From JAHEGP01 sp963792875 (GTDB lineage: Bacteria > Pseudomonadota > Gammaproteobacteria > Pseudomonadales > JAHEGP01), in assembly GCA_963792875.1 (NCBI GenBank), contig CAWBXV010000005.1, forward strand, positions 267,019 to 331,018: a DNA stretch of 64,000 nucleotides, in the 5' to 3' direction. The first letter of the stretch is position 1. Each line of letters opens with the position of its first letter. Both the position numbers and the translations under genes were made by a program. Below the pieces are notes generated by a model. That model was given only the letters and a program-made list of their open reading frames with translations. It did not search any database and was not told the origin of the DNA. Shown in pieces: positions 9,035 through 17,545 of this stretch.

Positions 9035-10552
9035 ATGGAACAGCTCAGCAGTATCGATTACACCTTCCTGCAGGCGGAGACGCCGCAGCTGCCCATGCAC
9101 GTCTGTTCGGTGGCCGTCTACGATCCCGGCACTGCGCCTGCCGGCCGCGTGCGCATTGACGATATCGCCGGCCTGTACCTGGGCGCGATGTGCGATGTGC
9201 CGCTGCTGCGCCGGCGGCTGCTGCGCGTGCCGGGCAATGTCGATCTGCCCTACTGGATCGAAGACCCGGATTTCGATCTCGACTACCACGTGCGCCACGT
9301 CGCCCTGGCTCGGCCGGGCGACTGGACCCAGTTTCACCAGCAGCTCGCCAGCATCCACAGCGAGCCGCTGGACCTGTCGAGACCGCCCTGGGAAGTGTAT
9401 GTGATCGATGGCCTGGACAACCTCGAAGGCATGCCGGCAGGCGCCTTCGCCGTCGTCCAGAAACTGCACCACGCCGCCATCGACGGCGCTGCGCTCAGGC
9501 GCCTGTTTCTCGGTATGCACCAGACCACACCCGATGCGCCGCGGGCGCCCCTGCGCCATGCCTTCCTGATCCGGGAATCGAAGCCCGGGGCGCTGCCGCT
9601 CTGGCTGCAGTCCTATCAGCACGCGCTGGCGCGGCCTTTCAAGCTGTCGCGGGTGCTGCTGCGCGCGGCTCGCGGCGCGCGCGAGGTCAAGCGGGCCCGC
9701 AGTCGAGGATGCATCGAGGCGGCGCAGCACGGCAATCCGTCCCGCTTCAACGGGCACGTGACGGCCAGTCGTGCGGTGACCTCGGCCAGCCTGCCCTTCG
9801 ACGAGTTCGAGCGCCTGCGTCACGCGGTGCCCGGCGCCACGCTCAACGATCTGGCCATCTGCGTGATCGCCGGCGCGCTGCGCCACTATCTGATCGGCAA
9901 GGGAGAGTCCATCGATACGCCCTTGATCGTGCAGGTGCCGGTCAATATCCGCACCACCGCGCAGGGCGGGCACGGCGGCAATAAGATCAGCGCGATCAAC
10001 GTGTCGACCTGTTCCCACATCGCCGATCCGCTGGAGCGCCTCCACGCGGTGGTGCGCTCCACCCGCTCGGGCAAGGAGCGGCTGGCCCGCATGGGTTCCT
10101 CTTCGATGGAGGACATCGCCGACGCGCTCGGCCCCTGGGTGACCCAGGGCATTTTTACGGTGATGGAGCACGGCGGCCGCATCCAGGCGCTGACAGGGCT
10201 GAGGACCTCCGGTCCCAACCTGGCGTTCAGCAATATGGCCGGCGCGGCCACGCCGCTCTACCTGTGCGGGGCCCGCTTCGTGTGGGGCATGGGGCTCGGG
10301 CCGCTGATGCCCAATATGGGGCTGTTCGTGACGGCCACCTCGGGCATGGGCGTGTTCGCGTTTGGCGTCAACGCCTGTCGCGCCATGATGCCGGACCCGG
10401 AACACTTCGCCTATTGCCTGCGCCACGCCTATGACGAGTCGAAGCAGGTGCTGGCAAAGCACTTGCCGCAGGGCGAAGGACACGGCTTGGCGCGGTCGCA
10501 GCAGGCGCCATCGGCTGCGGGCGCGCGCTCGCTTGGTGCCGCTCATCCGTGA
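9035..10552 (+). CDS. Wax ester synthase/diacylglycerol acyltransferase (WS/DGAT), first paralogue
   Basis: A 505-aa bifunctional acyltransferase that joins acyl-CoA to a fatty alcohol (wax ester) or to diacylglycerol (triacylglycerol) for storage lipid. The active site HHxxxDG is present as HHAAIDG (His145, His146, Asp150, Gly151), preceded by PLDLSRPPWE, a family hallmark. A C-terminal NLAFSNMAG matches the conserved ND/NVP-type structural motif region. The length is typical (450-510 aa). It is followed by a hairpin (10553-10589) that probably ends its transcript. A second paralogue lies at 51.5-52.9 kb. Confidence 0.92.
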   Translation: MEQLSSIDYTFLQAETPQLPMHVCSVAVYDPGTAPAGRVRIDDIAGLYLGAMCDVPLLRRRLLRVPGNVDLPYWIEDPDFDLDYHVRHVALARPGDWTQFHQQLASIHSEPLDLSRPPWEVYVIDGLDNLEGMPAGAFAVVQKLHHAAIDGAALRRLFLGMHQTTPDAPRAPLRHAFLIRESKPGALPLWLQSYQHALARPFKLSRVLLRAARGAREVKRARSRGCIEAAQHGNPSRFNGHVTASRAVTSASLPFDEFERLRHAVPGATLNDLAICVIAGALRHYLIGKGESIDTPLIVQVPVNIRTTAQGGHGGNKISAINVSTCSHIADPLERLHAVVRSTRSGKERLARMGSSSMEDIADALGPWVTQGIFTVMEHGGRIQALTGLRTSGPNLAFSNMAGAATPLYLCGARFVWGMGLGPLMPNMGLFVTATSGMGVFAFGVNACRAMMPDPEHFAYCLRHAYDESKQVLAKHLPQGEGHGLARSQQAPSAAGARSLGAAHP

Positions 10553-10589
10553 CACTGAACGGCCCGGCGACCGGCCGGGGCGTTCAGTG
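10553..10589 (+). terminator. Hairpin after the first WS/DGAT gene
   Basis: A perfect 9-bp stem, CACTGAACG at 10553-10561 against CGTTCAGTG at 10581-10589, with a GC-rich loop that can extend the pairing (GGCCCGG/CCGGCC). It begins right at the stop codon of the acyltransferase. There is no run of T after it, so it is a weak or processed terminator rather than a textbook one. Confidence 0.5.
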
Positions 10590-10756
10590 TGGCCGATCTC
10601 CTCCAGCGCATCGCCGCCTGCGGCGCCCCTGGGACGCTGTGTCAGGCGCGTTGACGGTGGGGGTGGATCAGGGCAGAATCGGCAGTGGAACCGTCGCGAC
10701 GACAGCGTGCGCGGAGGGTCCGCTCCTCAGTGCACGATGCGACAGGAGAAAGCACG

Positions 10757-11044
10757 ATGTCGAATGAAGGCTATCACGAGCCCATCGCCGAGTTGTCCGA
10801 TGAAACCCGGGACATGCACCGCGCCATCACCTCACTGATGGAAGAGCTCGAGGCGGTGGATTGGTACAATCAGCGCGTCGATGCCTGTCGGGATCAGGAA
10901 CTCAAAGCTATCCTCGCGCACAATCGCGACGAAGAAAAAGAACACGCGGCGATGGTGCTGGAATGGATTCGGCGGCGCGACCCCGCGTTCGACAAGGAAC
11001 TGAAGGACTATCTGTTCACCGATGGGCCGATTGCGCATGGCTGA
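10757..11044 (+). CDS. EncFtn-type encapsulated ferritin, without encapsulin partner or targeting tail
   Basis: A 95-aa two-helix ferritin-like protein that closely follows the Rhodospirillum rubrum encapsulated ferritin core. Its MEELEAVDWY stretch carries the ferroxidase ligand Glu30, and RDEEKEHAAM carries Glu60 and His63, equivalent to E32, E62 and H65 of the known enzyme. The entry-channel residues Trp36 and Tyr37 are also present. EncFtn forms decamers that oxidise Fe(II), normally inside an encapsulin shell. Here the protein stops right after FTDGPIAHG, where known members go on to a flexible linker and an encapsulin-targeting peptide, and no encapsulin gene lies on either side. The ATG has AGGAG 8 nt upstream. 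Confidence 0.9.
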   Translation: MSNEGYHEPIAELSDETRDMHRAITSLMEELEAVDWYNQRVDACRDQELKAILAHNRDEEKEHAAMVLEWIRRRDPAFDKELKDYLFTDGPIAHG

Positions 11045-11528
11045 TGCGGTAACCGCTGGCTGGGCGTCATCCCGCGGCACGCCCGCTTGGGCGCTGCTGC
11101 GAAAACCAGATTCCGGATCGTTGTCGCCTCGTTGTGCGGCATGGAACTGGCACGGGCTCTTCCGGGGGTTGATAGTAAACGTCGGCAGTTTGTTGTGCAG
11201 TTGGTGGTTTCCGCAAAGTTCGGCACATTCTTCACTGCCCGCAGGCGGCTCGGAGCAGGGGTGCACCCCTCCATTCACAATGGATGACTTGTGCACTCTG
11301 AAGTCATCAAGGGGTTTCGATAGATTTCGCCTTGTTACAACAATTTACGGCCAATGGAGGCTTTCACGTGCTGCGATCGCAAAAAAATATTGAGGTCGTT
11401 CTCAATACTTCGGACAGTTTTTGAGCTTTTGCAGCGAGATCAATGACTTGCATTTTCGAGTCAATATCCGCAACTCGTTGAAAATAACGTGATTATGCGA
11501 AAACTGTCCGAACCATTGGTTCTAATCC
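11045..11528. other. Intergenic region between EncFtn gene and polysaccharide patch
   Basis: A 484-bp stretch with no credible gene. Its left part is GC-rich like the flanking genome; from about 11300 it turns A+T-rich, the composition of the following gene. It holds the inverted-repeat element at 11409-11512. I looked for an encapsulin-targeting peptide (GSL-type tail) in all frames just after 11044 and did not find one. Confidence 0.6.
11409..11512. repeat. 104-bp element bounded by perfect 13-bp inverted repeats
   Basis: TTCGGACAGTTTT at 11409-11421 is repeated in exact reverse complement (AAAACTGTCCGAA) at 11500-11512. The 78 bases between them do not encode a protein of note. The layout, short terminal inverted repeats bounding a small A+T-rich core at the border of an atypical gene, is that of a miniature inverted-repeat element or IS end pair. 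A long-loop regulatory hairpin is an alternative. I see no flanking target duplication. Confidence 0.55.
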
Positions 11529-12329
11529 ATGAAAAAAATTAAATTGTACTATATGCGTGGACGCGGGCGGCTTGACGCGACCCAGAAGAATTTTGGTGAC
11601 TTCTTGTCCCCGTTGATAGTTGCAGCCGTAAGTGGTCGCCCTGTCGAATATACTCCGGTAAAACATGCCGATTTGCTGGCCATAGGCTCAATCATAAGTC
11701 GCGCCAACAAAGCTAGAAAATTTGGCTTTATTCGGCGGCCCTTGCATATTTGGGGGTCTGGCGCTGGCAATGATACTGTCTTGGAGCCGGTTAGCCACTT
11801 TGTACACGCGGTTCGCGGCCCTCTTACCTTGGCGAAGATACCCTTGGGAGCCAAGGAAAAAATCTCTTTTGGAGATCCAGGCCTGTTGGCAGATTTGATA
11901 GTCAAAAAAAGTATCATCAAAAAGCATTTCCTCGGCTTGGTGCCACACTATGTCGATAAAGAAAACAGCCTTTTCAGGCAATTGCAAGAAATGTATCCCA
12001 AGGCCAAGGTCATTGATGTCTTTGCTGATGTCAAGACAGTATTGAGTGAGATTTCAGAATGCGATTTTATTTTTTCATCGAGCCTGCACGGAATGATCGT
12101 TGCAGATGCCTATGGGGTCCCCAACAAAAGAGTAAAATGTGATTTATTTCTTGAAGACTATAAGTATAAGGATTATTTATTGAGCCATGGCATTGAAAAT
12201 TTCAATTGGATTGAACGCATCGAGCAAGTAAACACTGGGTTTTTTGAAAAGGAAATTTCAACTTACGCCAGACCCTTGCTGGATTCGCTCAAGCAAGGGC
12301 TTGTGCAATCCTTCCCGTATGGGATATAA
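11529..12329 (+). CDS. Polysaccharide pyruvyl transferase family protein
   Basis: A 266-aa protein of the PS_pyruv_trans group, which adds ketal pyruvate to sugars of surface polysaccharides. Typical marks are an N-terminal NFGDFLSPLI, a central VRGPLTL with FGDPGLLADL, and the late SSSLHGMIVADAYGVP segment. The gene is visibly richer in A and T than its neighbours and uses codons such as AAA, ATT and TTT freely, so it was probably gained by transfer. It lies just after the inverted-repeat element and is convergent with the glycosyltransferase genes. No good ribosome site precedes its ATG. Confidence 0.85.
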   Translation: MKKIKLYYMRGRGRLDATQKNFGDFLSPLIVAAVSGRPVEYTPVKHADLLAIGSIISRANKARKFGFIRRPLHIWGSGAGNDTVLEPVSHFVHAVRGPLTLAKIPLGAKEKISFGDPGLLADLIVKKSIIKKHFLGLVPHYVDKENSLFRQLQEMYPKAKVIDVFADVKTVLSEISECDFIFSSSLHGMIVADAYGVPNKRVKCDLFLEDYKYKDYLLSHGIENFNWIERIEQVNTGFFEKEISTYARPLLDSLKQGLVQSFPYGI

Positions 12330-12411
12330 GAATATTGGCCTCATCCCATCGTTGATAGCGGGAAGTCGGCACGCAAAGACAGCTCGAGCAGCCCGTTAGC
12401 GAGCTTTGAAT

Positions 12412-13353
12412 TTACTGGCGGTTTGCGTTCGTCCGGGGCCGTGAGAACAGTCGCTTGAACTCCAAGGCGACGAATTTTTTGGTGTAAGACCATCGAAAAA
12501 GCACGACCGGATCGGCCTTTGCCGCCATCAGAAAGAATTTTCTGGCGGATTCTGGTCTGCCTGCACGAAGTAACGTGCGAAACACTGAGAGGCAGCGAAT
12601 GGCCTTGTACTTGGCCTCAAACTGCATGAATTCCGGCGGTAGTTTGTCGGGGTCGAACAGCTGCTCGACCAGTTGCAGGCCGGTCCGCTCTGCGGCATCG
12701 GCGTCGTGGCGCCTGCTGTCGGCGTGTTTGTTGATCACCGCCAGCGGCTCGTCGACAGATATCGCCGGGAAATTGGCAAGAATCTGCCCGAATACGGGGA
12801 TATCTTCTGCGTGGTGCAGCCCCTCACAATAGCGAACCTTGTCAAAAACCGTGCGATGGATGGCGACGGCGCCATTGGATACGCTGAAGCGCTTGTGGAT
12901 GTAGTCCACGAAACACCGCTTGCGGTCAGTCGGGAGTGTCTGGATGTGGTGTCGTTGGTCTGGCCTGCCTGCTGTGCGCGTGATGTGGCCACCGATGATG
13001 ATACCCTCGACCGGGCCCACTTTCGATATCACCCCCGCCAGTGTGCGCAAGGCATGAGGAGTAAGCTCGTCATCCGCGTCGAGAAAGATTAGGTATTGCC
13101 CGCGGGATTCCGCGATGCCCCGGTTCCTTGCAGCCGAGACACCAGCGTTGGGCTGCGAAATATAGCGATAGCTGCCCGCATGCTGCTGCAGGTGGTGCTG
13201 CACGACCTCATCGCCCTTGTCTGTCGATCCGTCGTTGATAACGATCAACTCGAAGTTCTCGCCATCCTGTGTCAGAACGGATTCGATCGCTTGCACGACC
13301 ACATCGGCGTAGTTGTACAGCGGGATGACAACGCTAAATAGCGGTGTGGTCAT
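12412..13353 (-). CDS. Family 2 glycosyltransferase
   Basis: A 313-aa GT-A fold glycosyltransferase. It opens with VVIPLYNYADVV, continues with LIVINDGSTD and has the metal-binding FLDADDEL (DXD region). It transfers a sugar from a nucleotide donor to a growing surface glycan on the cytosolic side; donor and acceptor are unknown. It is the last of three same-strand genes (15838 to 12412) with a 29-bp gap to the one before, so the three are probably one operon. Confidence 0.92.
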   Translation of the reverse strand: MTTPLFSVVIPLYNYADVVVQAIESVLTQDGENFELIVINDGSTDKGDEVVQHHLQQHAGSYRYISQPNAGVSAARNRGIAESRGQYLIFLDADDELTPHALRTLAGVISKVGPVEGIIIGGHITRTAGRPDQRHHIQTLPTDRKRCFVDYIHKRFSVSNGAVAIHRTVFDKVRYCEGLHHAEDIPVFGQILANFPAISVDEPLAVINKHADSRRHDADAAERTGLQLVEQLFDPDKLPPEFMQFEAKYKAIRCLSVFRTLLRAGRPESARKFFLMAAKADPVVLFRWSYTKKFVALEFKRLFSRPRTNANRQ

Positions 13354-13382
13354 GGCAACAGCACTCTATTTGATGAAGATCA

Positions 13383-14294
13383 TTACGGCATCTGCAATAT
13401 CGCCTGCCTCAACCGCTCAGAGAGATCGGCCAGGGAAAAATTTTCGACGGCGTGCAGCCAGCCATTGTGGGCGATAGTTCTCGCTTCGTCACGGTGACTC
13501 CTGATCCACGCAATGAGTTCCAGTGCTTCCTGTTTATTGCTGTAAAGCAGAATGTTCTTGTTATGCTCGAGGCCCAGCGCCTGCTCCTCGCCGTTGCCCT
13601 GACGGTAAGCGAGCAGCAGGCAACCGGCGGCCATGGCCTCGAAGTTTTTCGCCATGTATTCCCCGATACCGCAATCCGCTGAGAAAAATGTCTCGATGCG
13701 GTTGAGGGTATCGCAATACTCTGCCCCGGGGTTGGTTCTCAGCAGGGCGAGATCGGTCTCATTCTTGACATGGCTGATCATGCGCAAGCGCTCGTGATAC
13801 GTATTGGAAAACACGGTGCCGATGAAGGCCAGGCCGATATCGCGGTCGTGGCCGTAATTCTTGATCACGTTGGCGTCATAGCCTTTGGGGATGAATGTCG
13901 AACAGATACCGGCGGCTTGCATCCGCTGCGAGACATAATAGCCAGTGTGAATGCTACGGAGCCTGGGTAGCTGCCGGTAGAAGTGTTCAAAATCGCCGAA
14001 CCAGCGAGAGTCGGGCATGTAATTCTGACACGCGTCCTCTTCGTAAATCGTGAGCTTATCGATCAGTGGCTGCAAGTGCCTGCATTGGCGGCGCAGATAG
14101 CGATGCGGCAGGTCCAGGAGGACGTGGTCATGCCGATCGAGATCGAACTGACGGGTGATCTTGGCGAAGTCGTCAATGGTCTTGACGTCGATCTTATGGA
14201 TGTCGAGCGCAAAATGTCTGCGTAGGCTGACAAACAAGCTGTCGATGAGCGGCCGTCGTTTGAGCGTTGAGATGGCGACGAGGGAGGGTTTCAT
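13383..14294 (-). CDS. Glycosyltransferase family 1-like protein (CgeB-type)
   Basis: A 303-aa protein resembling CgeB/GT1-like transferases. Its C-terminal half reads IGEYMAKNFEAMAAGCLLLAYRQG followed by a short-loop helix and a segment on elapsed strength (NILLYSNKQEALELI), the usual sugar-nucleotide side of GT-B enzymes. It starts at ATG 14294, which overlaps the TGA of the upstream membrane protein in the four-base pattern ATGA, so translation is probably coupled. The longer reading upstream is only the tail of that gene in another frame. The sugar it transfers is unknown. Confidence 0.78.
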   Translation of the reverse strand: MKPSLVAISTLKRRPLIDSLFVSLRRHFALDIHKIDVKTIDDFAKITRQFDLDRHDHVLLDLPHRYLRRQCRHLQPLIDKLTIYEEDACQNYMPDSRWFGDFEHFYRQLPRLRSIHTGYYVSQRMQAAGICSTFIPKGYDANVIKNYGHDRDIGLAFIGTVFSNTYHERLRMISHVKNETDLALLRTNPGAEYCDTLNRIETFFSADCGIGEYMAKNFEAMAAGCLLLAYRQGNGEEQALGLEHNKNILLYSNKQEALELIAWIRSHRDEARTIAHNGWLHAVENFSLADLSERLRQAILQMP

Positions 14295-15838
14295 GGCGGC
14301 GTGGACTCTGGTGACTGGCAACTCGGCCCAGTGCGCGGGTTGTAAAAAATGTGAATCCCCCACTTTCCTGTTTCGAACGACTTCGACTGCGCGAAGTGCC
14401 GGTCGAGTGCGGCGGCGAGTGCCTTGTTCTGCGCTTCGTCGCGCCGGAACTCGATCGCCACCACGTCGCTGCTCCTCGTCGGCAGATAGGTTAAGGGCCT
14501 GGCAATGAGCAACTCCGATTGACGCCAGTCAGTGGCCTTGCCGGAAAAGTAGCCGACCTTGGTGTTGTTGGTTATCAGTGTGCAGTGGTTGGGCAGCGAT
14601 TGCAGCCAGTTGATACTGTCGTAGAGGTAGGTCTTGCGAGGGCCAAAACTGATGAAGGAATCGATCAGCAAATAGCAGACAAACGTGCCCATGATCAGCT
14701 TTGATTTTGCCCGCTTGTGGTGGGCAAAGGCTTTCTGAATAAACGGCCAGTACTCCAGATAGGAGCCCAGTACGGGCAGCGCTGCCAGGGTCAGGGGTAT
14801 CGCGTAGCGGCCTTGGATGATGGTTGTTCCTAGCATGAAGGCAACCAGAATCAGGCTGTAATAAATGACAAACGTCGTTGTCGCCGCCGTGCGTACTTTG
14901 GAGAGCGTCACCCTTTGCATCGTCGGCACGAGGGCCATGCTGACAATGAAGTAGGGCAGTGTAAAGGTGTTGAGGGCTTTGAGAAAGACGATGGTGACGA
15001 ACGCGGCGACGACGCCGGCCAGCGCGTATTCTTCGAGATAGCCGATGAGCAGGTGGTCACGGAATGCCTGCTCATGACCTAGCAGCGTGTGCTGGAACCG
15101 GGAGCCGATTGCCAGAAACCGCTGGGTCGGGTGTGTCAGCGAGTCCGGGTCGACCAACAGCCCACTCATTACCAGTGCCGTCAACAGCACAACCACAGCG
15201 AGTATGCCAGCATACAACTGTAGCGTTTTGCGAACGATGCTGATGTGATCCCTGAGGATAATGAGATTCAGCAACGGCAGCGCCAGCAGGAGCACGGACT
15301 CTACCCGGAACAGCGCACCGATCAAAAGCAGCGCCACGGCGCCGATCTGACATTGGCCCCTCAGCGTCAGATAAAAGCGCAACTGAAGATCGAAATAACC
15401 CAGCAGGCAGCACCAGAAGGCGAAATCGCGAATGATGAAGGTCCGATACTCGTTGAATTGCGGGTGCAGAAGTAATAATGCGCCGGTGCAGTACGCGGCG
15501 GCGCGGTTGCCACCGATCATGTTGCCAAGATCGGCCATCAACCAACCGATGGCCGCACAGATCAGGGTGTTGATCAAATAGGCGGCATGGATCGCCTGCA
15601 GGCCCAACCACTGACTTACTAGAGCAATGAGAATGGAGTAGTAGGGATTGTCATGCAGGGCTTGAGCGGCGCTGAACCCGCCATCGGCGTACGCCTCAGC
15701 CGCGCGCAGATAGAGCACGCCATCGGTGTTGGGCAATTCGGATCCCGCCAGGGCCATCAGGGTCGCACAGGCGCTGAGCAGTGCGGTGAGCAGGCGCGGA
15801 TCGACAGCGACCAGAAATCGTCTGATGTCGGCAGGCAT
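14291..15838 (-). CDS. Polytopic membrane protein, putative GT-C type glycosyltransferase
   Basis: A 515-aa protein with about ten hydrophobic segments and a short soluble C-terminus. The first extracytoplasmic loop holds an Asp in NTDGVLYL and a DNPYYS stretch, in the place where GT39/PMT-like enzymes carry catalytic acidic residues. That makes it a likely lipid-linked sugar transferase, but similarity is too loose for a firm family name. The start MPADIRR at 15838 has AGAGAAG upstream. The 97 codons before it are Arg/Pro-rich and not conserved in character. It heads the three-gene glycosyltransferase operon. Confidence 0.75.
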   Translation of the reverse strand: MPADIRRFLVAVDPRLLTALLSACATLMALAGSELPNTDGVLYLRAAEAYADGGFSAAQALHDNPYYSILIALVSQWLGLQAIHAAYLINTLICAAIGWLMADLGNMIGGNRAAAYCTGALLLLHPQFNEYRTFIIRDFAFWCCLLGYFDLQLRFYLTLRGQCQIGAVALLLIGALFRVESVLLLALPLLNLIILRDHISIVRKTLQLYAGILAVVVLLTALVMSGLLVDPDSLTHPTQRFLAIGSRFQHTLLGHEQAFRDHLLIGYLEEYALAGVVAAFVTIVFLKALNTFTLPYFIVSMALVPTMQRVTLSKVRTAATTTFVIYYSLILVAFMLGTTIIQGRYAIPLTLAALPVLGSYLEYWPFIQKAFAHHKRAKSKLIMGTFVCYLLIDSFISFGPRKTYLYDSINWLQSLPNHCTLITNNTKVGYFSGKATDWRQSELLIARPLTYLPTRSSDVVAIEFRRDEAQNKALAAALDRHFAQSKSFETGKWGIHIFYNPRTGPSCQSPESTPP

Positions 15839-16094
15839 AAGAGCTTCTCTTGTTGCTAGCCGATAATACCGCGCCGGTCGGCGATTAGAAACAATGTGCG
15901 ACCCACGGGCTGCCATTGCGCTGTGCCCGGTTGGTGGTGGCATCCTGGTCTTGGCGCCTGCCTGGTCACAGTGCCTGTTGTACCCTCCTGGAAAACAGGG
16001 TGCCAGTGATCGTCGCACTGCCTGTGCCGTTGCCGAAAAGTGCAGCCATGGTGCTCGCAGTCGAGCGTGTATCGACCGAATCCTATCGCTATCG

Positions 16095-17333
16095 CTATGG
16101 CCAGTTCCCGAGCCGACACGCCAGCGCATAGCCGGCGCTGTAGGCGACCAGCACCAGCGGCGAATAGCGCAGCCAGGCCATGAAGGTCAGCCCCTTCAGT
16201 TTGCTCATGGCCACGATCCCCGCGGCCGAACCGATGGCCAGCAGCGAGCCGCCGACGCCGATGGCGTAGGTCATGCCCAGCCAGCCGCTGGTGTCCATGC
16301 CGACCCCGGATTTCAGCAGGGCGGCGGTCATGGGCACGTTGTCGATCAGCGCCGACATCAGGCCCATGGTGTAGTTGGCGGCGGCCAACGGCAGGTTGGC
16401 GTAGAGCGCCGGGATGATGTCCAGCACCCCCAGTTCGCGCGCCAGGCCCACCAGCAGCAGCACACCCAGGAAGAACAGCAGCGTCTCGAACTCGATGGCG
16501 CGGATGTAGTCCAGCAGGTTGTCATCGGTGTCCATGCCCATGGCCCAGCCCGCCAGAAACATCACCGACATCCCCCATAGAAACACCAGCAGCGGCGGCA
16601 GCGCAAAGAGCAGGCTGCCGACGATGGTGCAGGCCAGGGTCGCGGCGAAGATGCCGGCGATCAGCCAGTCTCTCCTGCTGGGCGTGTTGCGGGGCGGTGA
16701 CAGTTCCAGGACCCGATCCATGCCCGGCAGCATCAGCAGGTACAGCGTCAGCACACCCAGCAGGCCGGGGAGGGACAGCGCCATGATGCTGGTGATGGAC
16801 AGCTTGCCGGCCAGGAAGATCATCAGCGTGGTGACATCGCCCGTGATCATCGCCACGCCGCCGGAGTTGATCGCAAAAACCGTGAGCACGGCGAAGCGTA
16901 TCTGGTGGGCCGGTGTCAGCGGCAGGCTCATCACCAGCGACATGCACACCAGCGTCGCCGTCATGTTGTCGGCAAACGACGAGAAGGCGAAGGCGAACAG
17001 GGCCACGATCAGCAGCAGCTTGCGCTGCGACAGGCGCAGCGGCAGCCAGCGGTGCACCAGCGCGTCGATGAAACCCTGGCTGTTGAGATAGGCCACGAAG
17101 GTCATGGTGGCCAACAGAAACAGCCAGAGGCTGGAAATGTCCAGGATATAGCCCTCGAAGGCCTCCTTGACGGCGGCCGGCCCGCCGAAGCCCTCCGGGA
17201 AAATCCACAGCAGGATCCACCCCAGGGTGCCGAGAAACAGCGTGGCTTTGGCCTTGCTGAGGTGGAGGTGTTCTTCGAACAGAATGGATGCCAGCGACAG
17301 CGCCAGCAGCAGATAGCAAAGGGCGTAAATCAT
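16095..17333 (-). CDS. nhaD: NhaD-type Na+/H+ antiporter
   Basis: A 412-aa membrane protein of the ion-transporter superfamily in the NhaD branch, which expels Na+ or Li+ in exchange for protons. Signs are FSSFADNMTATL with the conserved acidic residue in the first half, its counterpart ALIDNVPMTAAL in the second half, and GGVAMITGDVTTLM and GVGGSLLAIGSAAG re-entrant loops. About twelve membrane segments are visible. I start it at ATG 17333 (MIYALCYLL), at the first helix; a GTG 21 codons upstream is possible. It stands beside trkH, forming a small sodium/potassium cluster. Confidence 0.9.
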   Translation of the reverse strand: MIYALCYLLLALSLASILFEEHLHLSKAKATLFLGTLGWILLWIFPEGFGGPAAVKEAFEGYILDISSLWLFLLATMTFVAYLNSQGFIDALVHRWLPLRLSQRKLLLIVALFAFAFSSFADNMTATLVCMSLVMSLPLTPAHQIRFAVLTVFAINSGGVAMITGDVTTLMIFLAGKLSITSIMALSLPGLLGVLTLYLLMLPGMDRVLELSPPRNTPSRRDWLIAGIFAATLACTIVGSLLFALPPLLVFLWGMSVMFLAGWAMGMDTDDNLLDYIRAIEFETLLFFLGVLLLVGLARELGVLDIIPALYANLPLAAANYTMGLMSALIDNVPMTAALLKSGVGMDTSGWLGMTYAIGVGGSLLAIGSAAGIVAMSKLKGLTFMAWLRYSPLVLVAYSAGYALACRLGNWP

Positions 17334-17545
17334 CGGGCGGTCACCTGAGGCGGCAGCTGAGACTCGTCGCAAGACGTAGTCGAGATCATCGATCACACGG
17401 CGTCAGGAGGATGGGAGCCATGGCGGCGGCATTCTACGCCGCTGTCGGCAGGGCTGCCACGGCCCAGGCCGGTGCCGATCAAAAAAAATGGGCGGCCGGA
17501 CCGGCGGCTCATGCCGGCACCCGCCGCAGCGGGGGCCACGCGCGC

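Noticed and set aside
11045..11400. Possible encapsulin start or EncFtn tail downstream of 11044
   Set aside because: None of the three forward frames gives a GSL-type loading peptide or an encapsulin-like domain; the short open frames lack ribosome sites.
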